64,000 nt of DNA from NCBI RefSeq assembly GCF_001411555.2, contig NC_049901.1, positions 41,324,964 through 41,388,963 on the forward strand, in the 5' to 3' direction. This DNA comes from Juglans regia (taxonomy: Eukaryota; Streptophyta; Magnoliopsida; Fagales; Juglandaceae). A model generated the notes under the pieces. The model ran no database searches and was not told the origin of the DNA. It was given only the letters and a program-made list of their open reading frames with translations. Positions within the stretch are counted from its first letter, which is position 1. Every line of letters starts with the position of its first letter. Positions 47,263-58,994 of this stretch are shown one piece after another. Made by a program: the position numbers and the translations under genes.

Positions 47263-49823
47263 TAAGTTTCTTGGGATATAGTTTATTACTAAGCAACGAT
47301 TTTTTAGGTGGTATTTTATATCTTGGGGAACTTTAGCCTAGGAGGATGTAGCCATCGGTGCATACACGCGAGTAAGCGTACTAACATAAGAAACAAGCCA
47401 CGTTGCTGAATCTCCAGAGGCATCGGTGTGATCATCAGGAATATCAATTTTAATTTTATCTATTTTCCTTACTTTCTTTGTGCAGATATCCCTTGTAGGG
47501 CCTCGACCTTGGCGATGGTTTACAACAACTATATATACATTAATTAAAACATATATTTTAATTAAATTAAATTATTTTATAGATACATATATATATATAT
47601 ATAAAACTTAAATTAAGCATTAAATGTGACATTTAATTTGATAAAATATTTTGTTCTGAGTCTTTTGATGTTGGCCCACTGTTGATGGCAGATGAACTAT
47701 ACGGGGAGTCGGTAATGGATATGATGGCGCACGTGTTATTTTGCATTTAGGAGACATATTTGTTTGAAATTGTAATAAATTATTATTCGAACAAACGTTA
47801 CGAATATTTATAAGAATGATACTTACACAAATATCTGTTTAGAATTCATTCATTATCAGTTTTTCTAGATCAGTCGCCTTCATCTTTTTGAAATTCTTAT
47901 TTATTAAGTATTAATTATAATGTATTTTCACTAAATTTATATTATACATTATATTTTTTTAATTAATTATCTTTTAAGTATTATTTTTAATTTAAGTACA
48001 AATCACTTTTATGTTTCTTATTTATTAAGTATTAATTATAATTTAATTTCACTAAAATCTTTATTATACATTGTAGTTTTTTAATTAATTATCTTTTAAA
48101 TATTCTTTTTATATATTATTTTTACCCACATGAGTACAACCCTGCGAACACTTATTAGTCTATTCGAACAGGATTTTGATTCTGTTTGACCAAGATAATA
48201 TGTTTAAATGAAAATTATAGTGTTTGAACGGGACAAACTCAAATTTCAGACATGAAATAGAGACAAAACACCGAACCAAAAAACATAATTTATGAAAACA
48301 CAATCTCATAAAATGCATATTTCACAAACATTTCACATGGGATTGCACAATGCCACAAACACAAATATATTTTTATATTCCCACATCCAAACACAAATAT
48401 ACCAACTTCTAAATACAATTAATTAAAAACTATAAATTATCAAATCACTAAAAATTATAAATCTTACCTCAAATTTTTGCAATCCAATAACAATTATGAA
48501 TCCACAATATCTACATATGCATAAAACACATTATGAGAAAACCATAAATCAAATTCAATAAACAAAAATATTAAAACTCAAAATACAAAAAACAAATAGC
48601 AAAAAAATAATGTCTACATCTTCTAAACATCTCATCTCTCCCAGGAATCTCTTCTCTCTCACTAGAATTGTTCCTCTCTCTCCACAACACTCTAACACAT
48701 ACAAAATTGCTCACTACTCTGCCTCTAAAGTGATAGTTTGTGCTTGAAAATGAACAGAAGGTATATGTATTTGAATCTATGAAGTCTCGTTCGAATGGGT
48801 AATTTAAGCATTCCACCAGGAAAATTTCAAAAAGCCACACAACTCTACTACGATTTAATTCAACTTTTAACGTTCGAACGGATAAGATAGTAGTTCGAAC
48901 GAACAAATAAGAATATTTCTCGACATATTCTTCAAATGTAGAGAAGATCAGAGGGTATTTTCGTAACCAAATTCCGCCAATGTGTTCGAATGTGGCATTT
49001 CGCGTTCGAATAAGTGAATCTTTCGAGTATCTGGCACGAAATTTCACTCCAAACGTACTCTACGAGATAATTCCGTTTGAACGAGACTTTATTTAGTTTG
49101 AACTAATATTACATTTGTGCATATAATAACCGTTCAAAGCAGACGTCATGGACTTCATATACCCAGTTCGAATAGATTGTCATTTACACAATCAGTTCGA
49201 ATAAATTCCATCGTAGCACGTTACTCCTTTGCCACTCGTCCAACACGAAGTCAGCTGTAGCAAGCCAACATTTGAATTTTTAAGAGGTATGGGTCATTTC
49301 TCCTATTCTATTATTTGTTTTTTTGTTCGAATGGGTTGGTTTTGAGGGGATTGAATTTCGAATCAATCTCACCCTTTGTGGTGTTTTCCGGTCAACTAAC
49401 ACTAAAATAATAGGTAGAAATGACGAGGCTTCACTACTTAATCATTTCTACCGATTAAAATCAAGAATTTTCAATAATCCTAGGTTTTTTCATTCGGGGC
49501 TGAGTCGACTCAGCCATGGCTGTTTGGCGTTTTCTCATTCGAACGGACTATAAGCCGTTCAAATGCTCAATTGCCAAACAGATATATTTTTGTTTGAACA
49601 AATTAAATGTGTTAAAATGAACACAAATTTCCTGCTCGAATGAACAGACCATTCAGTTCGAATATAGATTTTCTTAGTTCGAACTATGAAGTTACATTAC
49701 AAATGGTTTGTTCGAACAAAATATGTTTTGTTCGAACGAGTTATTTTAATTTAGTTCAATATAGTATAATTCTTCAAGTTATAATATAATTACACAATTA
49801 TTTTAATTATATTATTAATTTCT

Positions 49824-50930
49824 TTGTGGTTAAACAATATACTAATGGTAACCAGCGGAAGAAAACGTGGGAGAGATCAAACCGACCAAAGTAGCGGAAC
49901 AACTCATGCTCAGGAGACGAGGCATGTACTTGTTGAGCGGGAGATCATTCTGGATGACTTATGCAATCTTGCATGGGAGGGACAAAGCATACACTTCATC
50001 ATCACCAACCGGGGATGGACACCGATCTGTCAGCAGAGGAGGACTGCATATCCGAAGATAGTCGGTAAGTTTTACCATGCCATGGGAGATCGTGACTATG
50101 ATGCTTTGTGCTACACCTTAGCAGTTCAGGGAGTGAGTATTACTTTCTCTCTCCGCATTATTGATGAGTTCCTTGATATTCCGCGTGTGGCCAGCGCATA
50201 TCCTACAGCGGCTACGGCAGCTACACCAAGAGCAGCGGTTGCACCATATAATTCGGACACACTGACTGCACCTCATCGCTAGCACCAAATGTAGAGCCGG
50301 ATGCTAGTTCGGATGATAGTGAGGATGAGGATCTACCTGATGATGGTCTCACAGACGATCAGGTCAATCAGCTTGTACGATACCTTTCGGCTCCTTCATA
50401 TGATGGCAGCAAGGTGATCCGATAGATCGATTGTATAACATTTTTCAAAATGCTTAATTTGATTGTTGGGTATAACATCGATAAAAAAAAAACACAAGAC
50501 TGATCTCAGGATCGAGAGAGTCAGATTTTTGTTGTTGATAGCATTGGGGGAGCCGATTGATCTGACATTGTATTTCTTCCTCCGTATTTGATCGAAGTCA
50601 TGTTATTCCAGTAGAGGCAATCTAACATTTGCATTGCTGATATCTAACCTCCTACTCCGATCGGGGGTTACAGTGCAAGTGACTGAACGGAGGTCGCCAC
50701 AGATGGGGCCCATTAACAATAGTAAGGGGCATTTGCAGAAGACTGCAGCAATACAACATAGTGGCACGCCAACCGATCCAGCTTCTAATAGTGTTGTCTG
50801 TGCTGAGAGACAGCCTGCTAGGACTATTTTGAATCAGGTACGAGCTCTGTTTATAGAATTCATTAAGTCCATCCTTAAGAAACTTAAGGATCTGGATGAA
50901 CGTATTAAAATGTTATAAGAAGATTTTGAT
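49824..50930 (+). pseudogene. Plant-transposon-protein-like ORF remnant within the CACTA element
   Basis: The 152-codon frame 49824-50282 has a low-complexity N-terminus (GRKRGRDQTDQSS), then FIITNRGWTPICQQRRTAYP, KIVGKFYHAMGDRDYD and LAVQGVSITFSLRIIDEFL. This 'Y-P-x-x-V-x-x-F-Y ... V-x-G-x-x-I-x-F' layout is that of the putative plant transposon protein domain of retroelement accessory ORFs. After the stop an acidic stretch (DASSDDSEDEDLPDDGLTDD, ~50300-50360) and a frame at 50634-50918 ending FIKSILKKLKDLDERIKML look like the rest of the protein, broken by stops. Either captured by the CACTA element or left by a nested retroelement. Confidence 0.5.
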
Positions 50931-51738
50931 CTACTTAGCAAATAGATTGTTTTAGTTATTATTTTACTTTTTTATATTGTATCGAACATTGTATATTTGA
51001 GATGTAATTAATGTATGATTTTTATTTTTAGTGTTTACTACCTTTTTTTATTTTTTTTCATTTTACTTATCGTTCATGATAATATAAAAATGACACTATC
51101 TTTAAAGTTATATTTATATAAATTTAATATAAAAGAAATCACTATAAAATTCTGAAATTAATTACATAAAATTAATTTATGAATTTATAAATATTTTAAC
51201 TCACCATAAATCATAATATATAATATATACACATTTGTTATATTTTGAAAATGATAACAAATTAATAGAAAAATATTTATTACTTTAATGGAAAAAATAT
51301 ATACACAAATTAATGATGATAAACAATTTTTATATAATTTCCAATCAAATTAGTCATTTGAATGAATAAATGTAGTATTCAAATTGGTTCGAACGATATT
51401 TTTTTTTTTCGAACGGTCCAACAACTTTCCTGCCATATTTTCCCATCAAATCTCTCCCGTTTGAACAAATAAATGTAAGTTCGAACGGTTATGAACTTTT
51501 CTCGAAAAAAATAAATAAATTTCTCGTCAAGATTATTATTCGAACAGATTATATACTGTTCGAACATACATTAATTCCCTGTTTGAATCTTTTTTTTTCG
51601 GTTCGAACATTTTTGTATTTTTTAGACAATTTTATTCGTCTCAACCAAGTTTTGAGATGAAATTCAAAAATTGCTTTTAAGACCAAATTTAATTCTTCCT
51701 TAACAAACTTCCTCTTAAAAGTAAAATTTCTTGTAGTG

Positions 51739-53640
51739 AGCTCTACACCACACATGCATCTAGTTTTTTTTTTTTTTAATCTTTTTATTTAATTTTTTTC
51801 CATCAACATGTATGGCGTATATGACTCTTAAATATAAGAACTTATCTTAAAAGCTATCCTAAAATTAGGACATGATCTTGGCCATCACAATTATTAAATA
51901 TCTTCAAAAACCATATAAAATTATCTCAACTTGTTATCCATGCCCGAGCTGAGGTGAGAGAGAGATATTAATTAAGATACATGCAGAGGGTGTCTTACAA
52001 CATTTATTACTATATATATGTGTATAATATTTTGGATAATATTAAATGACTCGATCCATGAACAATAAATATTCTAAGAATTATTTAATATGTCTATCTT
52101 TATTCTATATATTTGAGGAGTCGGTTGCGTTTAGACGTTAAATTGAATTAAATTGAGTTGAGTTGAAATAATAAAATATTGTTAGAATATTATTTTTTAA
52201 TATTATTATTATTTTAAAATTTTAAAAAATTAAATTATTTATTATATTTTATATTAAAATTTTAAAAAATTATAATAATAAATTAAGATTAAATGAAATG
52301 ATTTTAAATTCGAAACGTACATTAAATCGATTCCCAAGAACCAAGGTGTATTATATAGTACTAAAAAAAACACAATTTATCAAACAGTTAAAGCTAGCGT
52401 CTCTAACCTGATCCCTTGGTAAATCTGTTCAGAAATAAAAAAAATCCGGCCCTTTCCTGGTGCTCTTCTAGAAGAAAATAAGCAGTAAATTCTCGTCGAC
52501 TTTGCACTAGAATTTAGCGGTGACTTAAAATTTTCCGTAAAATGTTTTTATTTGCTGCGACTTTTTTTGGCGACGATCTTAAAATCGCTACAAAAAGTCT
52601 AATTTTTTGTAATGTCTTTTCGTCAAGCGATCTGTTACTAATTGGTTAACCTCTCGAAAAAGAAAATGAAAAAAAAAAAAAAAAAACTGACAGAAAAACT
52701 CTTTAAATTTGAAGTTCTTCTATCTCTTCCCAATTAATGTCGCGGAGGTATACACGTACCAGGCCATGACAAATTGCCATGTCCATGCATGCATCCAGTC
52801 TAGCTATTACCGGCGCGTTAGATCAGTCATGATCAGACACCAGTACCTCAACGTACAGTCAATAAATTAAGGGATTGATTTGTGTTCTGTTAACGTAAGT
52901 ACTCAAGCAAGTCCCGTAAATCAAGCAAAATCAGATCAAGGCACGCATGTTTTGCAGTGAATTCCGAGCAGCAATCCTGGACAGCACATATAGCACGCAC
53001 AGTTGACAGCATTTTATTTCTTTCCTTTTTTTTAGTTGCAAATTAATATTCTGAAAGTACGTTCTAATTTCCTTTTGTAAATATTCGGCCATTACTTAGC
53101 TGATTAATTCTATGTACACTTCAATATCTATAAAAATCATCTTCTCGGCTCTGGTATTAAGATGATTAAGCCAGACCCTTCTTCAAAACTTTCTTGTTCA
53201 TGATTTGTGTGTATTCGCTTCTTATAGCGCCTGATGATCAGCTTGGCGTCATGCGCGCGCGCACTTACAGTACAGCAAAAACGTCCCAGTACTACATGTT
53301 TTGATCTCGTGCGATTTGAGGAGAATATATATAAATAAGTTTTTCACTTCAAAATTGTAGGAGTACTGCAAGAATCTGATATTAATAATAAGAGTATCCC
53401 CTCCAATCCCAAGGAATTAATTATACTTCGAACAAGCTACGTACTATATATATCTTGTATATATAGGCACAGCTAGCTAGCTCATGCCAAACTGACATGA
53501 AGAAATTAAAGGTAGATAGCTAGCTTAATTATGGCTGACATGTATGTATATATGTGGGGAAAAAATTATAACTTGTATAGCCATCCCATGAGTAGTGTGC
53601 TCAAGTTCATCATGTCAGCAGGCTAGCTTATAAGCTAAGA
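51739..53640. other. Intergenic, 3' side of GT47 gene B
   Basis: No gene is visible. It contains a Tourist-like MITE (52121-52322), a possible eroded CACTA-type MITE near 52490-52620 (ATCGCTACAAAAAG, end TTTTTTGTAATG) and AT-rich filler. Confidence 0.55.
52121..52322. mobile_element. Tourist-like MITE, copy 7
   Basis: TCGGTTGCGTTTAGACG on the left and TCGAAACGTACATTA on the right enclose the AATATTGTTAGAATATTATT block in reverse orientation. The termini are more diverged than in other copies. Confidence 0.6.
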
Positions 53641-55892
53641 TTATAATGCAGTGTCCTCAGCCTGCATTGAAGTATGAAGTGCGAAATTAAGTCTCCTCAG
53701 CCACACTGAGTGAAGCACCATGTGGATGACATCAAATGGCTTAGCAGGCCGATTTAGTACGAAATGCCTCTGCACTCTCATTACATTTTTCTGCATTTTC
53801 AAGTACTTTTCATGGGGAATCCCTTGTAAGATAGTCTTGATTTCTGGTATCTTCTCTGCGGGAATTTGTACAGAAAATTGGCTCCAATTAAGGACGTCAC
53901 TGAATGGTAAACAATAGCTGTCGGAGATAATCACTGGTACACATCCCGTGTGAATTGCTTCCACAACTCTAGGGCTTGCCACTTCAAACCCACTAGGGCA
54001 CAAGCAATACTTCGTCTGCCCCATTATTTTGGTGTAGTTTGGGCCCTTGGGGAGAAACTCATGGACCTGTACATCTCTATCTTTGTCCTTCCAATACTTG
54101 AGTAGCACTTTCCGAATGTGTCCGTGGTCCCGGCCGCCAAAAAAGGCGAGGATCGGGCGGTTGGTAGGGTCCTGGCCTTGAATTGGTCGGCGGAGCTTTC
54201 CAAAGGGTAAATAAATTTCAGGTAGTGAGACATCTCTTATTGGCTGGAATCCTTCAGAGGTGTTAGCATTGCAGAGAACCCTAATGAAGTTCTTGAAGAT
54301 TTCGGGGTTAGCAGCTGAGACATCTGGTGCCTGAATTATGGAAATAGCAATATCAACACTAGCTAGGAATACATACATGCAACAATCAAGCGATCAATAT
54401 GAGGAGCTAGGTTTGAACTTAGCTTAAGAAATGGGTTAGGGGTAAAATATAGATAGTATAGTGGGTTGACCAGTTATATTACACATTTGTTAGCTTTTTT
54501 GTTTAAATCCTACAATCAAGTAAATGAGTTGTGCTATTTATAAGTCGGCGTACTTGCAATTATATATAAAAAAAAGTTCAAGACATATTTTTTTATGCTA
54601 AGTTGCTAACAAATCATATGTTCATATGACAGTCTTTTACATCAATTATTAATGCGAAATAATAACTATTTGTGATAAAAATAAATTTATTTTAATAAAA
54701 AATAATTATTTTCGTTGAAAGTTACAAATAATCAATTTTCTTATAGTAGCGTTACAAGTCATTAACCGGGCTTGTAAATAATTTTTTCTTTTTCTAAATA
54801 AACATGCACGATCGATGAGATGAAATAGAGAGTCGAGCGTACCCAATCGTGACATGAAAGCATAAAATGGTCAGCACCTTTGCTTCTGTTCCAGTAAGGG
54901 TGCTTATCTGCGATGACCTTGATGTAGTCCATTACGATCCGTTGCAGACGACCACGATGGAAATCAGCTTTGGAGGTAATAGGCGTGTAAACATAGGCAA
55001 CAATCTTGACTACACTAATAGGCAGGAAAAATACATGTGCCTCTTCAGGATGGCTAGCCCTGAAGGGGCTTTTATAGCTTTCTATTTCATCCATGAATTG
55101 CCCTTCCATGGCGTAGATGTTGTTTACTGGCGCATCGTGGACTAAAGGTTGCTCTCCTTCTTCGTAGGTCCATACCTTGAACCTCTTCTGCATCTCTATG
55201 TGGCTCCTGATCATGATCATGACGTAACAACAAATAGATATCAGAGATGAAAGGTTGTTTTGTACAAAGATTTTATGATCATTCAAAGACTTAAATCTTT
55301 AATGGAAAAGACTAATTTAAAGTGATTTCTGAATGTTATAAACTTAACTGATGAAAAGCATAGGGGTTTCTGTAAATGGACCCTCTAGGTATAAAAGTCT
55401 CCTTCTTCTCGGATGTATAGTTCCTTGACTGAATTGCTTGCCGTATGGCTGCTCTTGCTTTAGCTAATTCTCCTTCGATTCTCTTTAAACTTATTTCCTT
55501 CTGTTTATAGCAACATATTTAAAAGAAGAGTAAATGGTACTGAGAAATCAATGGCAGTTCATGATTAAATTTCAAACAAAGATGATGACTTCGCTCAGAA
55601 TATAGATGTTTCTTACTTTGGTGCTGCTAACCTTGTGTGTACTGCTTTTGTTCGTAGAATTTGAGAGAACCCCATCTAAGGAAACTCGTGGTGGGGTACT
55701 TCTGTCAGTTAAGTGGTTGGTTTTTCTAAGATGAATGGATGGGGTGAAAGAAGAATAAAGGAGATCAGCGGAATGTTCTTCATGATTTATGAAAGAGGAG
55801 AAGAGGAAGATCATCAGGATCAGGAGGAGGCCGAGGATAAGAAAAAATGGAAATATCACAAATGAAATAGAGCAGCTGAAGTACCTTGCCAT
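53641..55892 (-). CDS. Exostosin-family (GT47) glycosyltransferase, gene B
   Basis: Coding exons (5' to 3'): 55892-55617, 55500-55349, 55206-54843, 54330-53641, giving 493 residues. All junctions are GT-AG and the phases are the same as in gene A. Hydrophobic signal anchor at about residues 8-34 ([19 protein letters not shown]), a stem about 30 residues shorter than in gene A, then the exostosin domain: [114 protein letters not shown] and [20 protein letters not shown]. The C-terminal tail (after WLRRLNFAL) is longer than gene A's. Expected in the Golgi as a type II membrane enzyme; the acceptor is unknown. Confidence 0.93.
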
Positions 55893-56566
55893 GGATTCAG
55901 TTCTTTTTCTCTCACTTTTTTTTGGTGGGGGAGAGGAAGATCATGGAAATTAGATCATATACTAGCTACAGGAGAAGTTGCAGACTCTTTGCCAACCTTT
56001 TTGATCTGCATGCAAATTTATATAGGAAAAGCCTAGTGAAAGGCCTCGAGTATAATCTATGATTTTTACGTACAGTTAGATTCAGATAATTAAGGAGTGG
56101 CACTGAAGTCGATACAACTTGGAGTTGATATCGATGAAACTTGGAGTTGCATGACTTATTACTCAAAAGTTCCCATTAATGGTCAAAACACTACCAACCA
56201 GTTCATGCTAGAACTAGTCCAATTATCCAAGCTAGGCAAAGTTCCCATTTCCAATGTTTTTTCAAAATATTTTTTGTTCACTTTTCGAAGAGTACTTGGG
56301 GAGGTTATTTATCATCTAAGTTACGTATCAATCAAAATGCAGCAGCCACAAGAAGTTGGCCGTGAAATCAAAGAGCAGCCGCATCCAGAAGTTTTCTGAT
56401 GATCCAAGATTTGATCTGATGATCATCCAAGACTCACTTCAAAGTTCAAATCCCAAACTTTTTAATTCCCTAAACGTAAGCTTCACCCTAGCTAGATAGT
56501 TGCTTCAGCTCAAAGTCATTTAGCAATTAACTTGTGAAAGCCAAGCCTTTGGACTGGAATAATTAA
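55893..56566. other. Upstream region of GT47 gene B
   Basis: Probable promoter and 5' leader of the minus-strand gene. A 100-codon plus-strand frame (56097-56399) has no recognisable domain and I do not support it. Confidence 0.5.
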
Positions 56567-56767
56567 GGCCGCGTTTGGATACAAAGAAGGTTCCGTTTCA
56601 TCTCAACTTATTGTATTACAATTTTTTTAAATTTACACATAAAATATAATAAACAATTCGATTAATTTTTTAAATTCTAAAATAATAATAATATTAAAAA
56701 ATAATATTCTAATAATATTTTATTCAACTCATTTAAAATCATCTCATTTCACTATCCAAACAAGTTC
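56567..56767. mobile_element. Tourist-like MITE, copy 8
   Basis: 201 bp with TAA on both sides (56564-56566, 56768-56770), termini GGCCGCGTTTGGATA and TATCCAAACAAGTTC, and the family interior. The clearest example with an exact duplication besides copy 1. Confidence 0.85.
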
Positions 56768-58086
56768 TAAATGCCATTTCTGCATTAACCCACAATGTGA
56801 CAAAATTTTGATTGTCTGAAGTTTACCGGAGGTGCCCATAATAATTTTTTTTTTTTTTTTTTAAGTGAAAGTATGCAATATGTCGATTTTAATGTTTTGG
56901 AATGGAAAGTGTAAAACTTTTGTTAGTTGAAAAATGGTAAGTGTTCAGACAATCAAAAAACTTGGCACTATCTATATTAGTATAGATAAAGGTTAAGTGA
57001 CGTGACGCAACTTTGAATTTTTCTACTGGATGAATATGATTTTACCTATAAAAATATCTTACTAGATGTACATTATAACTTTTAAAAGAAATACCTAGTT
57101 ATAAAGAAATTTTATAAAAACAAATTTATATATTGACGTGATTTGATATGATACGTCAGATTTTAAAATTAATTTTATTGTAAAATCGATTTAATATATC
57201 ACCTAAAATTACGTTAATTTATAAATTTACTTTTGTAAATTTTTAATAGTTTAAACGTACAAAATGTCAATATTAGCAATTTAGGATGCAAAATAGAAAA
57301 CGCCAATTACTTAGAGGATGGACTTAATTTACACGTACGATCCACTTGAAAATATTCTTCAAGATTAACCGTTTCCAATGCATTTTTCATGTATCTGACA
57401 ATAAATATATAGGTTTCTTGAAAATCTTTTTAGGAGGAGCTGCTTCTCGAACGAATTTGAGCAAGTAACATGGATTGAGCACAATGGTCTTTTGGGGGTA
57501 GAGGATGAATGTGAGACTGAAATTCAAGTTCGGCCTTCTCCTCTACAATTATGATCGCAGGGGCAGGGGCTCCACTCACTCTGAAATTCCTGAACCCTCA
57601 AAAACATACAATCACATCCCATTTGCTGATATCATATCTTGTTATCATCTCCTACCACACTGATACATGGAATACATGCATGAGATGTGTGTGTGATTGT
57701 AAAACTCTGTTCTAACCAAGTAGAAACTTAAGTAAACAAACAGGAATGCCGAGCACAGAGCAGAGGGAACAGCTGACAGAAATTTACACATATAGTATAT
57801 AGGCTCTAAATTGAGAGAGGTAAGCGAGGAAGAACAATATTCTCATGTTGCAATAACAGAAAATATTTCGTGACAGGCTTGACTAAAAATCACATCTGAA
57901 TTCTGAAATCCCCCTTTATGGAAGAGAACAGAAAATTTTGAAGGCTTTAAATAGGTGAAAGCTCCTGATCTCTTTGTGTAAGTTATATTCTCAGTAGAAT
58001 TTTAACATGTCAATTCACTTAACTAGTAAAGTTCTTCTTGTTGTCGAAAAAGGGTTTTGGAATCAAATCCTAGGGAGACGGTTACA
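56768..58086. other. Intergenic
   Basis: Holds a poly-T run (56846-56862) and palindromic MITE family 2 copy 3 (57105-57245). The stretch 57430-57600 is less AT-rich and could be a decayed exon, but no frame longer than a few tens of codons is intact. Confidence 0.5.
57105..57245. mobile_element. Palindromic MITE family 2, copy 3
   Basis: AAAAACAAATTTATATATTG on the left and TTAATTTATAAATTTAC on the right flank the core CAGATTTTAAAATTAATTTT. Confidence 0.6.
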
Positions 58087-58534
58087 TGTGATACCCCATA
58101 CTGATAAGTGATATGTTTAGGTGGTGTATGAGATCTCACATTCTTTGAGAATGAGAAGTTTTTGCTCTTTATAATGTTTCAATGGGGCTCCAATTATATT
58201 ATTGACTAGTCCTTTTGGAGTATAGGTCATGTAGTTGGGCCTTCCATTAGAGTGTTACAAATGGTATCAGAGCCTATCAGAACTAGAAATGTGGGGCTTG
58301 AGCCATGCCGCCTACAAAGAATTAGCCCCACGAGGACGTCGGGAATATAAAAGGGGAGATTGTGATACCCTATTCTGATAAGTAATAAGGGTAGGTGGTG
58401 TATATGATCTCACATTCCTTAGGAATGAGAAGTTTTTGCTCTTTATAATGTTCTAATAGGGCTCCAATTGTATAATTGACTGGTCATTTTGGAGTATAGG
58501 TCATGCAGTTTGGGCCTTCTATTAGGACGTTACA
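58087..58534 (+). mobile_element. TRIM (terminal-repeat retrotransposon in miniature)
   Basis: Two short LTRs (58087-58259 and 58371-58534) begin TGTGATACCC and end GTTACA. Between them is only 111 bp: a tRNA-Met-type primer site right after the first LTR (TGGTATCAGAGCC) and a polypurine tract right before the second (AAAAGGGGAGAT). No coding capacity. The flanks are TTACA and TTATC, so a duplication is not clear. Same family as the solo LTR at 32822-32996. Confidence 0.88.
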
Positions 58535-58994
58535 TTATCTCTTAAGTCCTAGCCTATAGCTTCCAGATTATGACATCATCAGATTTTCAACCAATTTTCT
58601 ATTTTTTTTTAGCTATTTTCTAGCTATCGCTCATAATTTTATTTAGAGATGGGGAGGAAATAAGGTATATACTGACAGTATAACATCATCATTCATATGA
58701 TATGTTGAAACAAAGACCAAGAAATGAAGTAACAAATACCAAATTCAACAAATTAATAATCAAATAAAAGAAAACAAGTTTTACACCTCTCCTCTAATCG
58801 GCATAATGGAATTACATGGCACAGGTACACTTTCCTTCTGTGAGTCTTTTCTAGGTTTTTCTTTCTTTTGGATGGAGTCTCTTATACAATAGTACCTAAA
58901 CCTTAAATCCAACAAATAAAATTAATGAATAGCGTCTCTATCTAAATGAATATTCAAGGCATAAACTGAACCTACTGGTAACACAAAACATAGA

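Larger units (their letters stand above)
45249..51738. mobile_element. CACTA (En/Spm) DNA transposon, ~6.5 kb
   Basis: The left terminus CATTACAAGAGATT and the right terminus (reverse complement CACTACAAGAAATT) form the CACTA inverted repeat. AGC flanks both ends (45246-45248 and 51739-51741), the exact 3-bp duplication expected. TTCGAA-centred motifs (often GTTCGAACG) are repeated densely in 45400-45860, 48150-49760 and 51360-51610, as subterminal transposase-binding arrays are in this superfamily. It contains a decayed Ptta/En/Spm-type transposase segment on the minus strand, unrelated plant-transposon-protein-like frames on the plus strand and a MITE insertion. Probably immobile on its own. 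Confidence 0.88.

Noticed and set aside
48571..49047. 158-codon minus-strand frame in the CACTA element
   Set aside because: Its openness comes from the repeated TTCGAACG motif, which encodes recurring Phe-Glu/Arg-Thr runs; no transposase motif.
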